NCBI GenBank assembly: GCA_900318835.1
Contig: ONLW01000002.1
Span: 62,001-126,000 of the forward strand
DNA length: 64,000 nt
DNA from: an uncultured Bacteroidales bacterium
GTDB taxonomy: Bacteria > Bacteroidota > Bacteroidia > Bacteroidales > P3
Reading direction: 5' to 3'
Part shown: in pieces, positions 43,475 to 52,345 of the stretch
How the letters are laid out: every line of letters starts with the position of its first letter
Numbering within the stretch: the first letter of the stretch is position 1
Translations under genes and position numbers: made by a program
The notes under the pieces: model-generated
Seen by the model: the letters and a program-made list of their open reading frames with translations, nothing else
Database searches by the model: none
What the model was told of the DNA's origin: nothing

Positions 43475-44488
43475 TTACTCCTTGTTTCCGATTTGTTTCC
43501 GAACGGCTTTGTCGAAGTCGGAATCTATCTTTTGGGTACGGTTGAAAATATCGTACTCGGCGGAAGCTTTTTCTTCGGCCATGGTCTTAGAAATAGAGCC
43601 TTTATTGGGGAGTATTTTGAAACGACGGAAATTCAGGAATTCGTTGACGCTGGCGGCGAACTGCTCCATGGTGAAAGTGTTCTCTGTTTCCACCAGGTCC
43701 TCAATGTAATCGAAGAAACCCGTTACGGCACGCTCCAAACGGCGTATCTGTTGTTCGTCGAGGTAGTTCTTGGCTATGGTGACATCCGATTTCAGGATGC
43801 GTCCATCTGGTGAGTTTTTCCAAGTCGTTAGGCCCATATGTTCCTTGGTGTGATCGGCAGAGGTATAGATGATTTCCGCTGCTGTCTTGCCGGTGATAGC
43901 GTAGTGGAACTTGTTCTGCACCATAGCGTAAAAGTCCTGAGTTATAGGCGACGATTTGTCGTAGTCGATGCTGCATTCGGCGAAGATGTCGGTGATTTGC
44001 TGCCAGATACGTCGTTCGCTGGCGCGGATGGAGCGAATACGTTCCAGCAACTCGCGGAAGTAGTCCTTGCCAAACACCGCCTCTCCTTGTTTCAGCCTAT
44101 TGTCGTCCAAGACAAACCCCTTGCGAATATACTCATTCAACACCTTCGTCGCCCACTGTCGGAAGTGCGTGGCTTTGGCAGAGTTGACACGATAGCCGAC
44201 AGAGATGATGGCATCAAGGTTATAGAACATGGCCTCGTGGGTCTGTGTTTTCCCTTCAATGGCTCCATGTTCAGTGGTTATTTCCATTTTGGAAACAACC
44301 ACATTTTCGATTAACTCTTCTGAGTCGAATATGTTTCTCAAATGTTTGCTGATGGCAGGCACATTTACCCCGAACAGCTGTGCCATTGCTTTTTGTGTCA
44401 GCCAGATGGTTTCGTCCCGTACGACTCCCTGCACACTCCCCTCATTGCTGGGGAGGTTGTATAATATGAATTGTATTTCGTTAGTCAT
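43475..44488 (-). CDS. RhuM family protein
   Basis: A 337-aa protein starting at MTNEIQFILYNLP (ATG 44488). It matches the RhuM family first noted in Salmonella pathogenicity island 3. It has an N-terminal KilA/BRO-like winged-helix part (ETIWLTQKAMAQLFGVNVPA), a middle region (AMFYNLDAIISVGYRVNSA, RQWATKVLNEYIRKGFVL) and a C-terminal Fic-like helical part. RhuM genes often sit in restriction-modification islands, but their role is not known. A longer reading to 44671 would pass through the inverted repeat at 44514-44549, so I reject it. Confidence 0.85.
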   Translation of the reverse strand: MTNEIQFILYNLPSNEGSVQGVVRDETIWLTQKAMAQLFGVNVPAISKHLRNIFDSEELIENVVVSKMEITTEHGAIEGKTQTHEAMFYNLDAIISVGYRVNSAKATHFRQWATKVLNEYIRKGFVLDDNRLKQGEAVFGKDYFRELLERIRSIRASERRIWQQITDIFAECSIDYDKSSPITQDFYAMVQNKFHYAITGKTAAEIIYTSADHTKEHMGLTTWKNSPDGRILKSDVTIAKNYLDEQQIRRLERAVTGFFDYIEDLVETENTFTMEQFAASVNEFLNFRRFKILPNKGSISKTMAEEKASAEYDIFNRTQKIDSDFDKAVRKQIGNKE

Positions 44489-44511
44489 TTCTAAATAGAT
44501 TTGTGCTTTGT

Positions 44512-44721
44512 TTAATATGTACCCAAAAACGCCTTTTCGGGTACATATTGGAAATGATATACTCCCATTTTTGCCTTTTGGGGTACATATACCAACCCTC
44601 GTGCCAGCTTCCGCGAGTTCCACCACTCGCAACCTTTCCTGTCCTTCTCCTTGATGGCATCGAACAACCACAGCATCTCCTGCGGATTGAAAAAAGTAGG
44701 GTTGTTATGATTGTTTTCCAT
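44512..44721 (-). pseudogene. Remnant of a DinD/BRO-type gene
   Basis: The frame from ATG 44721 gives FFNPQEMLWLFDAIKEKD and CEWWNSRKLARGL, like the N-terminus of DinD-type (DNA-damage-inducible D) proteins. It then runs into residues encoded by the repeated TATGTACCC elements and stops after 69 residues; full proteins are about 280 aa. It overlaps the McrC-like stop and probably marks a deletion between the McrC-like and RhuM genes. Confidence 0.6.
44514..44549. promoter_or_regulatory. Perfect inverted repeat upstream of rhuM
   Basis: AATATGTACCC (44514-44524) and GGGTACATATT (44539-44549) form an 11-bp stem around AAAAACGCCTTTTC. A half copy (CCTTTTGGGGTACATATA) lies at 44574-44591. The position 25 nt before the RhuM start suits an operator, but neither function nor protein is known. 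Confidence 0.55.
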
Positions 44722-46948
44722 AGTGATTATCATTATTCATCAATTCTTCCCATGTGGCAAACCATGGAGCTGTGGTTTGCTTGCCTCGGGCGAGGGTGGA
44801 GAGATTGTTGTAGTCTTTTGATTGTGTGGTATCGAAAGTATAGACGAGGTAGTAGTCGTGACCAAGAGATTCGAAGCCTTTCTTTTGCAGGGTTTCTTTC
44901 GACATGAAACGAGGCCCTGCACCTTTTAGTTTGAACAAGGTACCGTTTGTGCCATTGTGCAACATCACATAACGGGCATTCAATGCCTTTGGCGGCAGCA
45001 CTATGGAGCCTGCATCCTCACCTGTACGAAGGTAACACAGGCCAAGTTCTTTCATCTTGGCCATCTTCTCTTTGTTGGCGAAGTTGACCAGCACCACGTC
45101 GTCGGGGTCTTGATAGTCAAGTCCGTGTTGCGGAGCTACTTTTTTATACAAGTAGTTCTGCATCCGCTTACGGTTGAGCCAGTCCTCAATTTGAGCCCGC
45201 AGCATCTGTTCGCTGTCGCTGGGGTTGACGATGATATCCTCCGAGGGCCTGAGCGGAAAGGCACCAATGCCGATTTCTCTTATGGATTTATAATAGTGTG
45301 ACTGCTCAAATTCTTCCTTTGTATAACTGCCTGGGAAGAGCACGTAGCCTCCGATGACCTCGCGTTTGGGCTTTTGATTGTTGGGGTCAATATAATATAT
45401 GGCGTCACGATATCGGTGCATTTGGTCGATGGCATCCGTTGGAGGCACGTCCATGTCGTCGATGCGGCTGTCGTTGATGCGGTATTTTGCATCAAAAAGA
45501 AAAGTGTACTGTATGCCTTTCTGTCGCTTGGTCAAGCGTAGTACAATGTCGGGACGCTGCTGGGTAGTGAAGGTGGTGGTGCCACTGATGGCCGATACCA
45601 CTTTCCCATTGTCTTCTTTCACAGGGGCATTGTACATCACCGAGGCAAGTTCCACGTTGTCGTCGGTCTTCAAGAAAGTCACCTCGGAGTGCGTACCCCA
45701 GCTGAGGTCCCTGACGAACTGAGGAGTCAGCTTGCTTCCTTTGTATTGGGCTGCTGCTCGGTCTTTCAGTATATCGGCAACAATGTTTTTCACTTTCAAG
45801 AAACACCAAATCTCGTAAAGCGTGGCGATGTCCTTTGTCTCCAGTTTATTCACGCCCTCTTCCAGTTCGTAGCTGCACATCAGTTCTATCCATTTTTGAT
45901 AGATGGTGCGGTAATGCGTCGATTTCTTCATCACGAGCGACTCCTGCGAGAAGCCCTTGAATGTTCCAATGGTGCGGAAGAATGGATGGCTGTTCAGGCG
46001 ATGCAGTTCCTCGCTCATTTCGGTCAGTTGCGACTCCAGCCGCTTTGACCTTGAGACGGTGTTCCGTATATGCTGACTTACAATGGAGAACCGTTGCAGC
46101 GTCTCTCTTATGACGAATTTCAGAAACCGGTTCTCTATGGTGTCGTTGGTGTGGCACAATTCGCGTGTGCGGTAGCGGTGGTTCGGGTCGTTCTCAAACT
46201 CGCAGTATTCGTTCTCCATTTCGTTGTCGAACCATCGCAGCCGGTCGGCACGTTCATAGACTACACGCTCTTGTAGCTTTCTTTTGGGAGAGTTGATAAT
46301 CTGCCGACAGGCACGGGTGATGTCGGTGAAGCACGACTGGAATATCTGCCACCATATCAAGTCGGTTGAGTCACCTGCTTGCGTGCGGAAGTTTAGATAG
46401 GTCTCGCGCATAAAGGCGAACGAGAGCATACTGTATTCCTGTTCGATGTCACGGATAATCCACTTCATATCCGAACGGTAATCCATCTTGTAGCTTAGCA
46501 CCTCGGTGGAGAAGCGCAGACTTTTAGGCTTGCCGTCTTTACGGTAATCCAGGCAGATGTCGGTCTTGCCCACCTGGTTTCCAAAGGTGACAGCACCAAA
46601 CAGCAGGTTCTTGTCGCTGCTCAACTGATGGTCTTTCGTTACATTGGAGAACCGCAGCGACATATCGCTCACGCCGTCGCTGCCTTTTATCAGGATAGGA
46701 TATTGTGTGTTCTCAAAGAAGACGGCCTCGCGTTTGAGTTGCTGCAGGCTGCTTTCGTGACCAGCGAAAGCAAAGCGGGTGTCTGGCTGTGTGGTGATGA
46801 ATTCCGCTGTCAGTTTCTCGTCACCCCACTGCACACGGAGGTTCTCCACAGCCTTCCCTATGCGGTCAAGTGTCTTGTCGCACGAGAAACGGAGGCGGAC
46901 ATCATCGTTCCATACCTCGAAATTGAATATGTTGCCGTCGGTCGACAT
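44705..46948 (-). CDS. McrC-like restriction subunit (DUF2357 plus PD-(D/E)XK nuclease)
   Basis: A 747-aa protein whose first part resembles DUF2357, followed by a helical region and a C-terminal nuclease of the DUF524/PDDEXK_7 type. Catalytic candidates are Glu 380 (LYEIWCFLKV), Asp 467 (RPDIVL), Asp 486-Ala-Lys 488 (FLFDAKYR) and the DQMHRYRDA helix. Such proteins act as the nuclease partner of McrB-like AAA+ motors. It overlaps the McrB-like gene by one base, a tight pairing. No EVE or zinc domain is obvious. Base composition is ordinary for the chromosome. Confidence 0.85.
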   Translation of the reverse strand: MSTDGNIFNFEVWNDDVRLRFSCDKTLDRIGKAVENLRVQWGDEKLTAEFITTQPDTRFAFAGHESSLQQLKREAVFFENTQYPILIKGSDGVSDMSLRFSNVTKDHQLSSDKNLLFGAVTFGNQVGKTDICLDYRKDGKPKSLRFSTEVLSYKMDYRSDMKWIIRDIEQEYSMLSFAFMRETYLNFRTQAGDSTDLIWWQIFQSCFTDITRACRQIINSPKRKLQERVVYERADRLRWFDNEMENEYCEFENDPNHRYRTRELCHTNDTIENRFLKFVIRETLQRFSIVSQHIRNTVSRSKRLESQLTEMSEELHRLNSHPFFRTIGTFKGFSQESLVMKKSTHYRTIYQKWIELMCSYELEEGVNKLETKDIATLYEIWCFLKVKNIVADILKDRAAAQYKGSKLTPQFVRDLSWGTHSEVTFLKTDDNVELASVMYNAPVKEDNGKVVSAISGTTTFTTQQRPDIVLRLTKRQKGIQYTFLFDAKYRINDSRIDDMDVPPTDAIDQMHRYRDAIYYIDPNNQKPKREVIGGYVLFPGSYTKEEFEQSHYYKSIREIGIGAFPLRPSEDIIVNPSDSEQMLRAQIEDWLNRKRMQNYLYKKVAPQHGLDYQDPDDVVLVNFANKEKMAKMKELGLCYLRTGEDAGSIVLPPKALNARYVMLHNGTNGTLFKLKGAGPRFMSKETLQKKGFESLGHDYYLVYTFDTTQSKDYNNLSTLARGKQTTAPWFATWEELMNNDNHYGKQS

Positions 46949-48747
46949 CAGCCCCAGTAGGAAACGAAATGTTCACGTTCAAGAGTGCGGCACATAGAGG
47001 CAATCTTCTTCTCCGTATGGGTGTCGTTGCCTAAGTGGTTGCGGACGATAGCACGCAGACAGGTCAGCAGATTGAGTGGGTCGCCATCAGTGTCGGCGGC
47101 GATATGGGCGGCGGCGATGCGCGGGTCGTTTTCGTCAATGCCCAGGCGCTGGTCGTCGCCTTCGATGCGTGAAAGTATCTTCATCAGTGTGAACTCATCC
47201 AATGCAGTCGTCAAGGAGAACTTCTCTCCAGCCAACTCCTTATTGGCGGCCACATACAGCATCGCCTCATTTGCGGCGCGATAGCCCAACTTGAAGGGTG
47301 TATCCTCCAACAGGGCATTCACATCTTTCAGATATTCCACCACCTTAGCGCTGTCGATGTCGTCTTTCACTTCCGAAGCTTTCTGCGGACGGTTCACCAG
47401 CAGTGCGTTGAAGTCTGTCAGCAACGGGAAGGCTTCGGTCTCGCCCGACAAGAACTTGTCGTAGTCCACCTCATTCATCTCTACCGACATGGCGCGGTCG
47501 AGCACCTTGCGTGAGAACGAGAAGGTCGTCTCATCCATATTCACCGTACCCATCACCATTAAGTTTGGCGGGAAGGTGAGACCTTTCTCATAGAACTGCA
47601 CCGCCAGAGGATTCTTGTCGATGGGGTCGGCCTCACCAAATAAGTGTTTTAGCATATTCTTACCGACTGTCTCGCCAAAGTCTTTAAAAGGTTTTATAAT
47701 GGGGTCTGTAATATAGTTGCCTTCGCTGTCGTTAGAGCGTGATTCAATGGCACTGAGGAACTCGGCGAAATATTCTTCCACAGGAGCGAGATTCATCTCA
47801 TCGAGGCAGAGGAAGTATGGCGTATCTGTGCGCTGCCAGGCTTTCACGATAAACTCCACAAAAGGCGTGAACTCATATTTCTTCGAGATATTGGAGTAGA
47901 AACCCACCACATCCATCGAGTTGTGCCAGTTCGGCTTCACCTGAATCAACTCGAAGTTCTCCGGACGGTTGTCATCCCAGCGGTCGCTGTCGTTAGCATA
48001 ATGCTGTGTAGTGGTCGCCTGGGCCAGCTTTCTCACAATCCTGCTCTTTCCCGTTCCTGAGATTCCCGCCAGCAACATAAACGGCTTCGTCCGCAGGGCG
48101 GTGAGGTATGGGAGATAGGCTTCCCCTATAGTTGTCTTTTTATTATTCTGTTGTTTGACTTCAACTATTGATTTTGCATCAGGGAAGTCTTTGGGTTTTG
48201 GTATGGAAAAAGAGAAAAGGTGCAGAAAACCAGATTCTATTTTTAAGATATCCCTTTTAAAGGTATCGCAAATTCTATTTATTGAGCAAAAGAGTGCGGG
48301 AATATCACATAAAGATGAACCACTAACACTTCTTATCGTTTGATTAGCATGATCGTCAATTCCAATCAATGGCATGTTTGAACACCAATAATACTCAATA
48401 GGTGCAGACCTTAAAAAATCAAGTCTATTGATTGCGTCATTAAAAACGTATACAATATTAATAGCGGTTTCAGATGTCTCATTATAACTGGCACCACGCA
48501 TAATAGTACCAACCCGTCCTATTGCTTTAAAACCCTGTTTCCATTTTGTTGGCATTCCTTTATTGTTGTCTGAGCCCAACCAAATAAAAGCATAATCTCC
48601 CGAATTATAATTTTCAGGAATCTGAGTACATTTCACATTTATGGCGAAAGAATCATTCAGAACGCCAACCTCCGACGAGCAAATCCTTTCAATGTCAGGA
48701 ATGCTATCTTTGCCTAATCGGACTGTAATAAAATTGAAGTTCATCAT
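46948..48747 (-). CDS. McrB-like AAA+ restriction motor with N-terminal PUA/EVE-like domain
   Basis: A 599-aa AAA+ protein. The N-terminal 165 residues (GDYAFIWLGSDNNKGMPTKW, GFKAIGRVG) look like a PUA/EVE-type DNA-reading domain. The motor has Walker A AGISGTGKS (about 227-235), Walker B YFLCLDEMNLAPVEEYFAEF and the McrB-family sensor VMGTVNMDETTFSFSRKVLD. The DNA encoding the N-terminal 200 residues (48125-48747) is AT-rich like the methylase genes upstream. The motor part is GC-rich (63% in line 47041 by count), so the gene is a mosaic. The coding region lies 1 nt from methylase 2 and overlaps McrC by 1. Confidence 0.86.
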   Translation of the reverse strand: MMNFNFITVRLGKDSIPDIERICSSEVGVLNDSFAINVKCTQIPENYNSGDYAFIWLGSDNNKGMPTKWKQGFKAIGRVGTIMRGASYNETSETAINIVYVFNDAINRLDFLRSAPIEYYWCSNMPLIGIDDHANQTIRSVSGSSLCDIPALFCSINRICDTFKRDILKIESGFLHLFSFSIPKPKDFPDAKSIVEVKQQNNKKTTIGEAYLPYLTALRTKPFMLLAGISGTGKSRIVRKLAQATTTQHYANDSDRWDDNRPENFELIQVKPNWHNSMDVVGFYSNISKKYEFTPFVEFIVKAWQRTDTPYFLCLDEMNLAPVEEYFAEFLSAIESRSNDSEGNYITDPIIKPFKDFGETVGKNMLKHLFGEADPIDKNPLAVQFYEKGLTFPPNLMVMGTVNMDETTFSFSRKVLDRAMSVEMNEVDYDKFLSGETEAFPLLTDFNALLVNRPQKASEVKDDIDSAKVVEYLKDVNALLEDTPFKLGYRAANEAMLYVAANKELAGEKFSLTTALDEFTLMKILSRIEGDDQRLGIDENDPRIAAAHIAADTDGDPLNLLTCLRAIVRNHLGNDTHTEKKIASMCRTLEREHFVSYWG

Positions 48748-48748
48748 A

Positions 48749-50011
48749 TTATTTGTTATTTTGGGAACTTAATTTTTCTAAAGCGATTCGCAATGGTGCA
48801 AAAAGACTTCTATTTTGGCTATCGACACGTCGTAAAATTCCTTCTGCTGCGTTTGGCGAAAGAAAATAAACTGGATTGTTTTGTTTTTTTTCAATCAAGT
48901 TTGACAAAGACGAATTAACAATTTCAGAAGGAGTGGGCGGAATATTGCATTCGATGAACCGGTTATGCCAGACCAAACCACCTCTTTCCCATTTATATGT
49001 TTTTGTTGTATCGGTAAAGTCAATATTATTTAATTCCACATCAGACCACTTTGATTTTTTTAAATCATGATATGACATAATATCATCTGCTAAATCATTT
49101 TCCTTGAGCTTACTTCCAAGCTGTTTCTTCACCTTTTTTGCCACCCATTCAACAACAGGAACAGATACTGCATTCCCTATTGCAGTATATCTGAGCGTGT
49201 TTATGTTTTCATCATTTATCAATTCCTCCGACGGCAAAGTCCAATTATCTGGAAAACCCTGAAGTCTTTCTGATTCAACAGGTGACAAACGTCGGACACC
49301 ATTTCTGCAAACAACATATGTCCTACTCCAATCAGTTCCAGTATGTCTTCCAGATGATGCCGCAAGGCAATAGGCTACTTTAGGTACTTTAGGATATGTA
49401 TTACGGGCGTTATCTTCTGTAATAAAATCAATTCTTTCGTTTTGTGGTTTTACAGCACCCTTTTTATCGAACATGACGCTTAATGCTTTTTGGGGGTTAT
49501 TTCTCCAGCAACACAAATAAACACGTGTACGAGACTGCGGAACACCAAAATAGCGGCTGTTTAACAATCTCCAAGCAACAGCATAACCCAAAGAGGATAG
49601 AGTCTGTAGAATAACTCCGAAATCTCTTCCTTTATTAGATGTAAATAGACCTGCAACATTCTCAATAATCACAACTTCAGGTTTTCCCGCCTCTATCAGT
49701 TCTGCAAATCGATAAAACAAACCAGACCTAGATCCTTTTAATCCTAATCTTGCAGAAGCACCTCTAGCAACAGAAATGTCTTGACAAGGGAATCCCCCAC
49801 ACCACACATTTGATGGAGGAATGTCACCTGGTTTAATCGCATTAATATCGCCAGCTTTTTTAACATACGGCCAATGTCTGTCTAGGATTTGATTACAGAA
49901 CGAGTTTATCTCACACAGAAATATTGTCGAGAATCCTTGTTTCTCAAACGCCACATCAAATCCGCCTATTCCTGCAAAAAAAGAATTGATTCTGTATTTC
50001 TGATTCGGCAT
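48749..50011 (-). CDS. DNA (cytosine-5) methyltransferase, second of pair
   Basis: A 420-aa m5C methylase. Motif I is FFAGIGGFDVAFEKQGF, motif IV has the catalytic Cys in VWCGGFPCQDISVARG, motif VI is VVIIENVAGLF, motif VIII is near RYFGVPQSRTRVYL, and IX-X are LSPVESERLQGFPDNW and YTAIGNAVSVPVVEWV. The target-recognition region is short and a C-terminal extension of about 120 residues follows motif X. It belongs to a different branch from its neighbour. Paired m5C methylases usually serve the two strands of an asymmetric site. The gap to the next genes is only 1-4 nt. Confidence 0.95.
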   Translation of the reverse strand: MPNQKYRINSFFAGIGGFDVAFEKQGFSTIFLCEINSFCNQILDRHWPYVKKAGDINAIKPGDIPPSNVWCGGFPCQDISVARGASARLGLKGSRSGLFYRFAELIEAGKPEVVIIENVAGLFTSNKGRDFGVILQTLSSLGYAVAWRLLNSRYFGVPQSRTRVYLCCWRNNPQKALSVMFDKKGAVKPQNERIDFITEDNARNTYPKVPKVAYCLAASSGRHTGTDWSRTYVVCRNGVRRLSPVESERLQGFPDNWTLPSEELINDENINTLRYTAIGNAVSVPVVEWVAKKVKKQLGSKLKENDLADDIMSYHDLKKSKWSDVELNNIDFTDTTKTYKWERGGLVWHNRFIECNIPPTPSEIVNSSLSNLIEKKQNNPVYFLSPNAAEGILRRVDSQNRSLFAPLRIALEKLSSQNNK

Positions 50012-50015
50012 TGGT

Positions 50016-51041
50016 TCAGTTATTTAGAATAGTATCCAGATGATTCTTTATATTAGAAGCTTGCACAAAACAGAATTTCGGAGGAAGTGCATTGCCAATC
50101 ATTAACGCAATTTTAGTTTTTGCCACATTTGTTGGAAAAATATAATCGACGGGGAATGTTTGAAGCAATGATGCTTCTCTTGCCGAAATACATCTGTCTT
50201 GTTCAGGATGTAAGAATCTGCCTTTTGAGGGATTGAGGCACCCACCAGTTATTGTAGTAGAATATGAGTCCCATCGTAGTCTTCCGTACACATCATTGAA
50301 ACCCACATTATCAGATTTATGACATTCTAACTGCCACTCATCACCCAAATCTCGTAGACTCCCACCATCATGAGGTATTTGATTGATCAACATCTGTATG
50401 CGTTGTATGTGATGTGGATATATTTTATGTACCTCATCTTCACAACATTCGGGGTTTGGCATATTCTCTATGGTTGAACGGACTGTGTTCTTCTCATTTG
50501 TTGCCTCTGCAACATGGATGTTGCCTATACGCGAACCGACCATCACTAGCCTTTTCCTGTTTTGGGGCACTCCATAGTCTTTTACATTCAAAACCTTATA
50601 GTCTATATTATAGCCGATCTCACTTAAATAGTCTACAGCTCTGTTGAAGTCGTCGGACATTTGTAAGCCAGGAACATTCTCGAGCATAATTGTATAAGGG
50701 CGCAAATCATCCACAAATCTTACATATTCGTTAATTAGGAAATTCCTTTCGTCTTCTGCGGGTTTATCCCGGTTAAGTCTTCGGATGGAGCTAAATCCTT
50801 GACAGGGAGGACATCCTGCCAAGAGATGGATGGTTTTACCACAGAGGCCTTTTCTGACATCTTTAGTGTCAACAGTTCGGATGTCTTGAGTAAAGACTTT
50901 TGTTTTACTGTGATTTAACTGGTATGTCATGGCCGCAATTGGGTCTATCTCAAAAGCATACTTTGTCTTGAAGTGAGCCATCTTAAGCCCTTCTGACATT
51001 CCGCCTGCGCCGGAGAATAGGTCTATCGAAATATAGCTCAT
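50016..51041 (-). CDS. DNA (cytosine-5) methyltransferase, first of pair
   Basis: A 341-aa Dcm-type methylase. Motif I is DLFSGAGGMSEGLKMAHF, motif IV is LLAGCPPCQGFSSIRR, motif VI is IMLENVPGLQMSD, motif VIII is DYGVPQNRKRLVMVG and motif X is MIGNALPPKF. Length is minimal for the family, with about 90 residues between VIII and IX for target recognition. The start overlaps the receiver-like gene stop by ATGA (51038-51041). Low G+C matches the two genes upstream. Confidence 0.95.
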   Translation of the reverse strand: MSYISIDLFSGAGGMSEGLKMAHFKTKYAFEIDPIAAMTYQLNHSKTKVFTQDIRTVDTKDVRKGLCGKTIHLLAGCPPCQGFSSIRRLNRDKPAEDERNFLINEYVRFVDDLRPYTIMLENVPGLQMSDDFNRAVDYLSEIGYNIDYKVLNVKDYGVPQNRKRLVMVGSRIGNIHVAEATNEKNTVRSTIENMPNPECCEDEVHKIYPHHIQRIQMLINQIPHDGGSLRDLGDEWQLECHKSDNVGFNDVYGRLRWDSYSTTITGGCLNPSKGRFLHPEQDRCISAREASLLQTFPVDYIFPTNVAKTKIALMIGNALPPKFCFVQASNIKNHLDTILNN

Positions 51042-52345
51042 GACTGCATGTGTTTTACTTTTGTGTTAAGATTGGACTTCAATGCTTCCGGGAAATCAGG
51101 ACATCCATAGCCTGTTATATTATCAAAGATATAATGTATCATTGGCGTTTTGAATGGGTCAGACAATGATGTAACTTTCTTGAAGCCGATAAGATTTTCA
51201 TACAGCAAATCTGTTGTATTTTGACCAGTCTCAATCTCGACAGAAACAATTCCTTTGGGCATGAGTACATAATCAACAAAAGTGTCGCCGATCGGTACAC
51301 ATGGAAGAATTGTCATTGCTGATTGTTTATTGCTTGTCAATGATGAAAGAGAGACATTCGCTTTGTTCCGTTTCATCACCTTTAGCGTCTTGTCTGTCCC
51401 ACAAAGATACATGGGAATTAATGTTAGGAACGCGAAGTTTGTTTTTTGAAATTTGTGCAAATGACAGTCGGAAGACACCACTAAGAAACACTCGTTCTTA
51501 TTATTTCTAATAATATCCCCCAGTCCTACCTTGTTTGTTATTACATTATCATAGAGTCTAAACGACCAGGTTCTACGTAAATTATACAAATCGACTGCAT
51601 CTGTTCTTTTTACAGATATTTCTGTCAATGTATTAATGGTGCGTAAAATACTTTTGAATCTGGGAACAATGGCATCTATAAAGTCTTCGTTAGTAGAGAC
51701 ATAGTTATTACCATCCTTAATTTCTCCGATAGAGGCAACAAAATCTTCAATTGACAACATTGAGATGTCCGATAGGACCTGGTTAATGGCCTTATTAGAA
51801 TTTCTGATAACCTCAAATCCATATGCAAAAGAGAAGTTATTTTGTTCCTTTTGCTTTATTTGAGAGAAAACATGTTCAATACTGTCGTTTTCTGTTTTAT
51901 CAATAACACTTAACCGATCCCCATATTTTCTATATTCATCTTTCGTGACAATCTGATTAATATCATCTTTATGATCGGATCCCGAAAAAATAAATATCAT
52001 CGTGTATGAAGTTTCCAATATTCTCAACAAATACTCTTCTGATTCATTTGATCCTGCCCCATAGTTGTAATCCCAATCATATATGATTATTTCCGGAGCA
52101 TAAACAGTTTCTTTTATGTAATTATCATAAAAATTGGGAGAGGTGAATGCGCTTACTGACCATTTTTCAGGTTCATCTGTTAGTTTTTTGCACATGTTTT
52201 TTACCACGTCATCTCTCCAATCAGTGTTATCGTTTTTTAAAAGGTACTTAATAACGGAACTACTGATAATATCAGTATCATTAAAATATTCATCATATTG
52301 AGAAACTGGTATTGAGTCATCTATAAAACATACCGTGTGTTTCAT
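51038..52345 (-). CDS. Receiver-like protein linked to the MORC/kinase gene
   Basis: A 435-aa protein. The first 130 residues resemble a response-regulator receiver: the acidic pair in VCFIDDS (Asp 9, Asp 10), a candidate phospho-acceptor at the end of strand 3 (PEIIIYDWDYN, Asp 90 or 92) and a Ser at FIFSGSD (121). The usual conserved Lys is not evident and the helix between strands 1 and 2 is longer than normal. The remaining 300 residues match no family I know; they contain YLCGTDKTLKVMKRNKANVS and FVDYVLMPKGIVSVEIETG. It overlaps the kinase gene upstream and the methylase downstream by 4 nt each, so the three are co-expressed. It is probably the signalling partner of the kinase; the output domain's action is open. 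Confidence 0.7.
   Translation of the reverse strand: MKHTVCFIDDSIPVSQYDEYFNDTDIISSSVIKYLLKNDNTDWRDDVVKNMCKKLTDEPEKWSVSAFTSPNFYDNYIKETVYAPEIIIYDWDYNYGAGSNESEEYLLRILETSYTMIFIFSGSDHKDDINQIVTKDEYRKYGDRLSVIDKTENDSIEHVFSQIKQKEQNNFSFAYGFEVIRNSNKAINQVLSDISMLSIEDFVASIGEIKDGNNYVSTNEDFIDAIVPRFKSILRTINTLTEISVKRTDAVDLYNLRRTWSFRLYDNVITNKVGLGDIIRNNKNECFLVVSSDCHLHKFQKTNFAFLTLIPMYLCGTDKTLKVMKRNKANVSLSSLTSNKQSAMTILPCVPIGDTFVDYVLMPKGIVSVEIETGQNTTDLLYENLIGFKKVTSLSDPFKTPMIHYIFDNITGYGCPDFPEALKSNLNTKVKHMQS

Noticed and set aside
44705..48747. Plain type IV McrBC that cuts methylated DNA
   Set aside because: A strict methyl-dependent nuclease beside two m5C methylases in one operon would attack its own genome unless specificities differ. 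LlaJI/BsuMI-type restriction, in which McrB/C-like proteins are the cognate restriction subunits, explains the layout better, though it is unproven.
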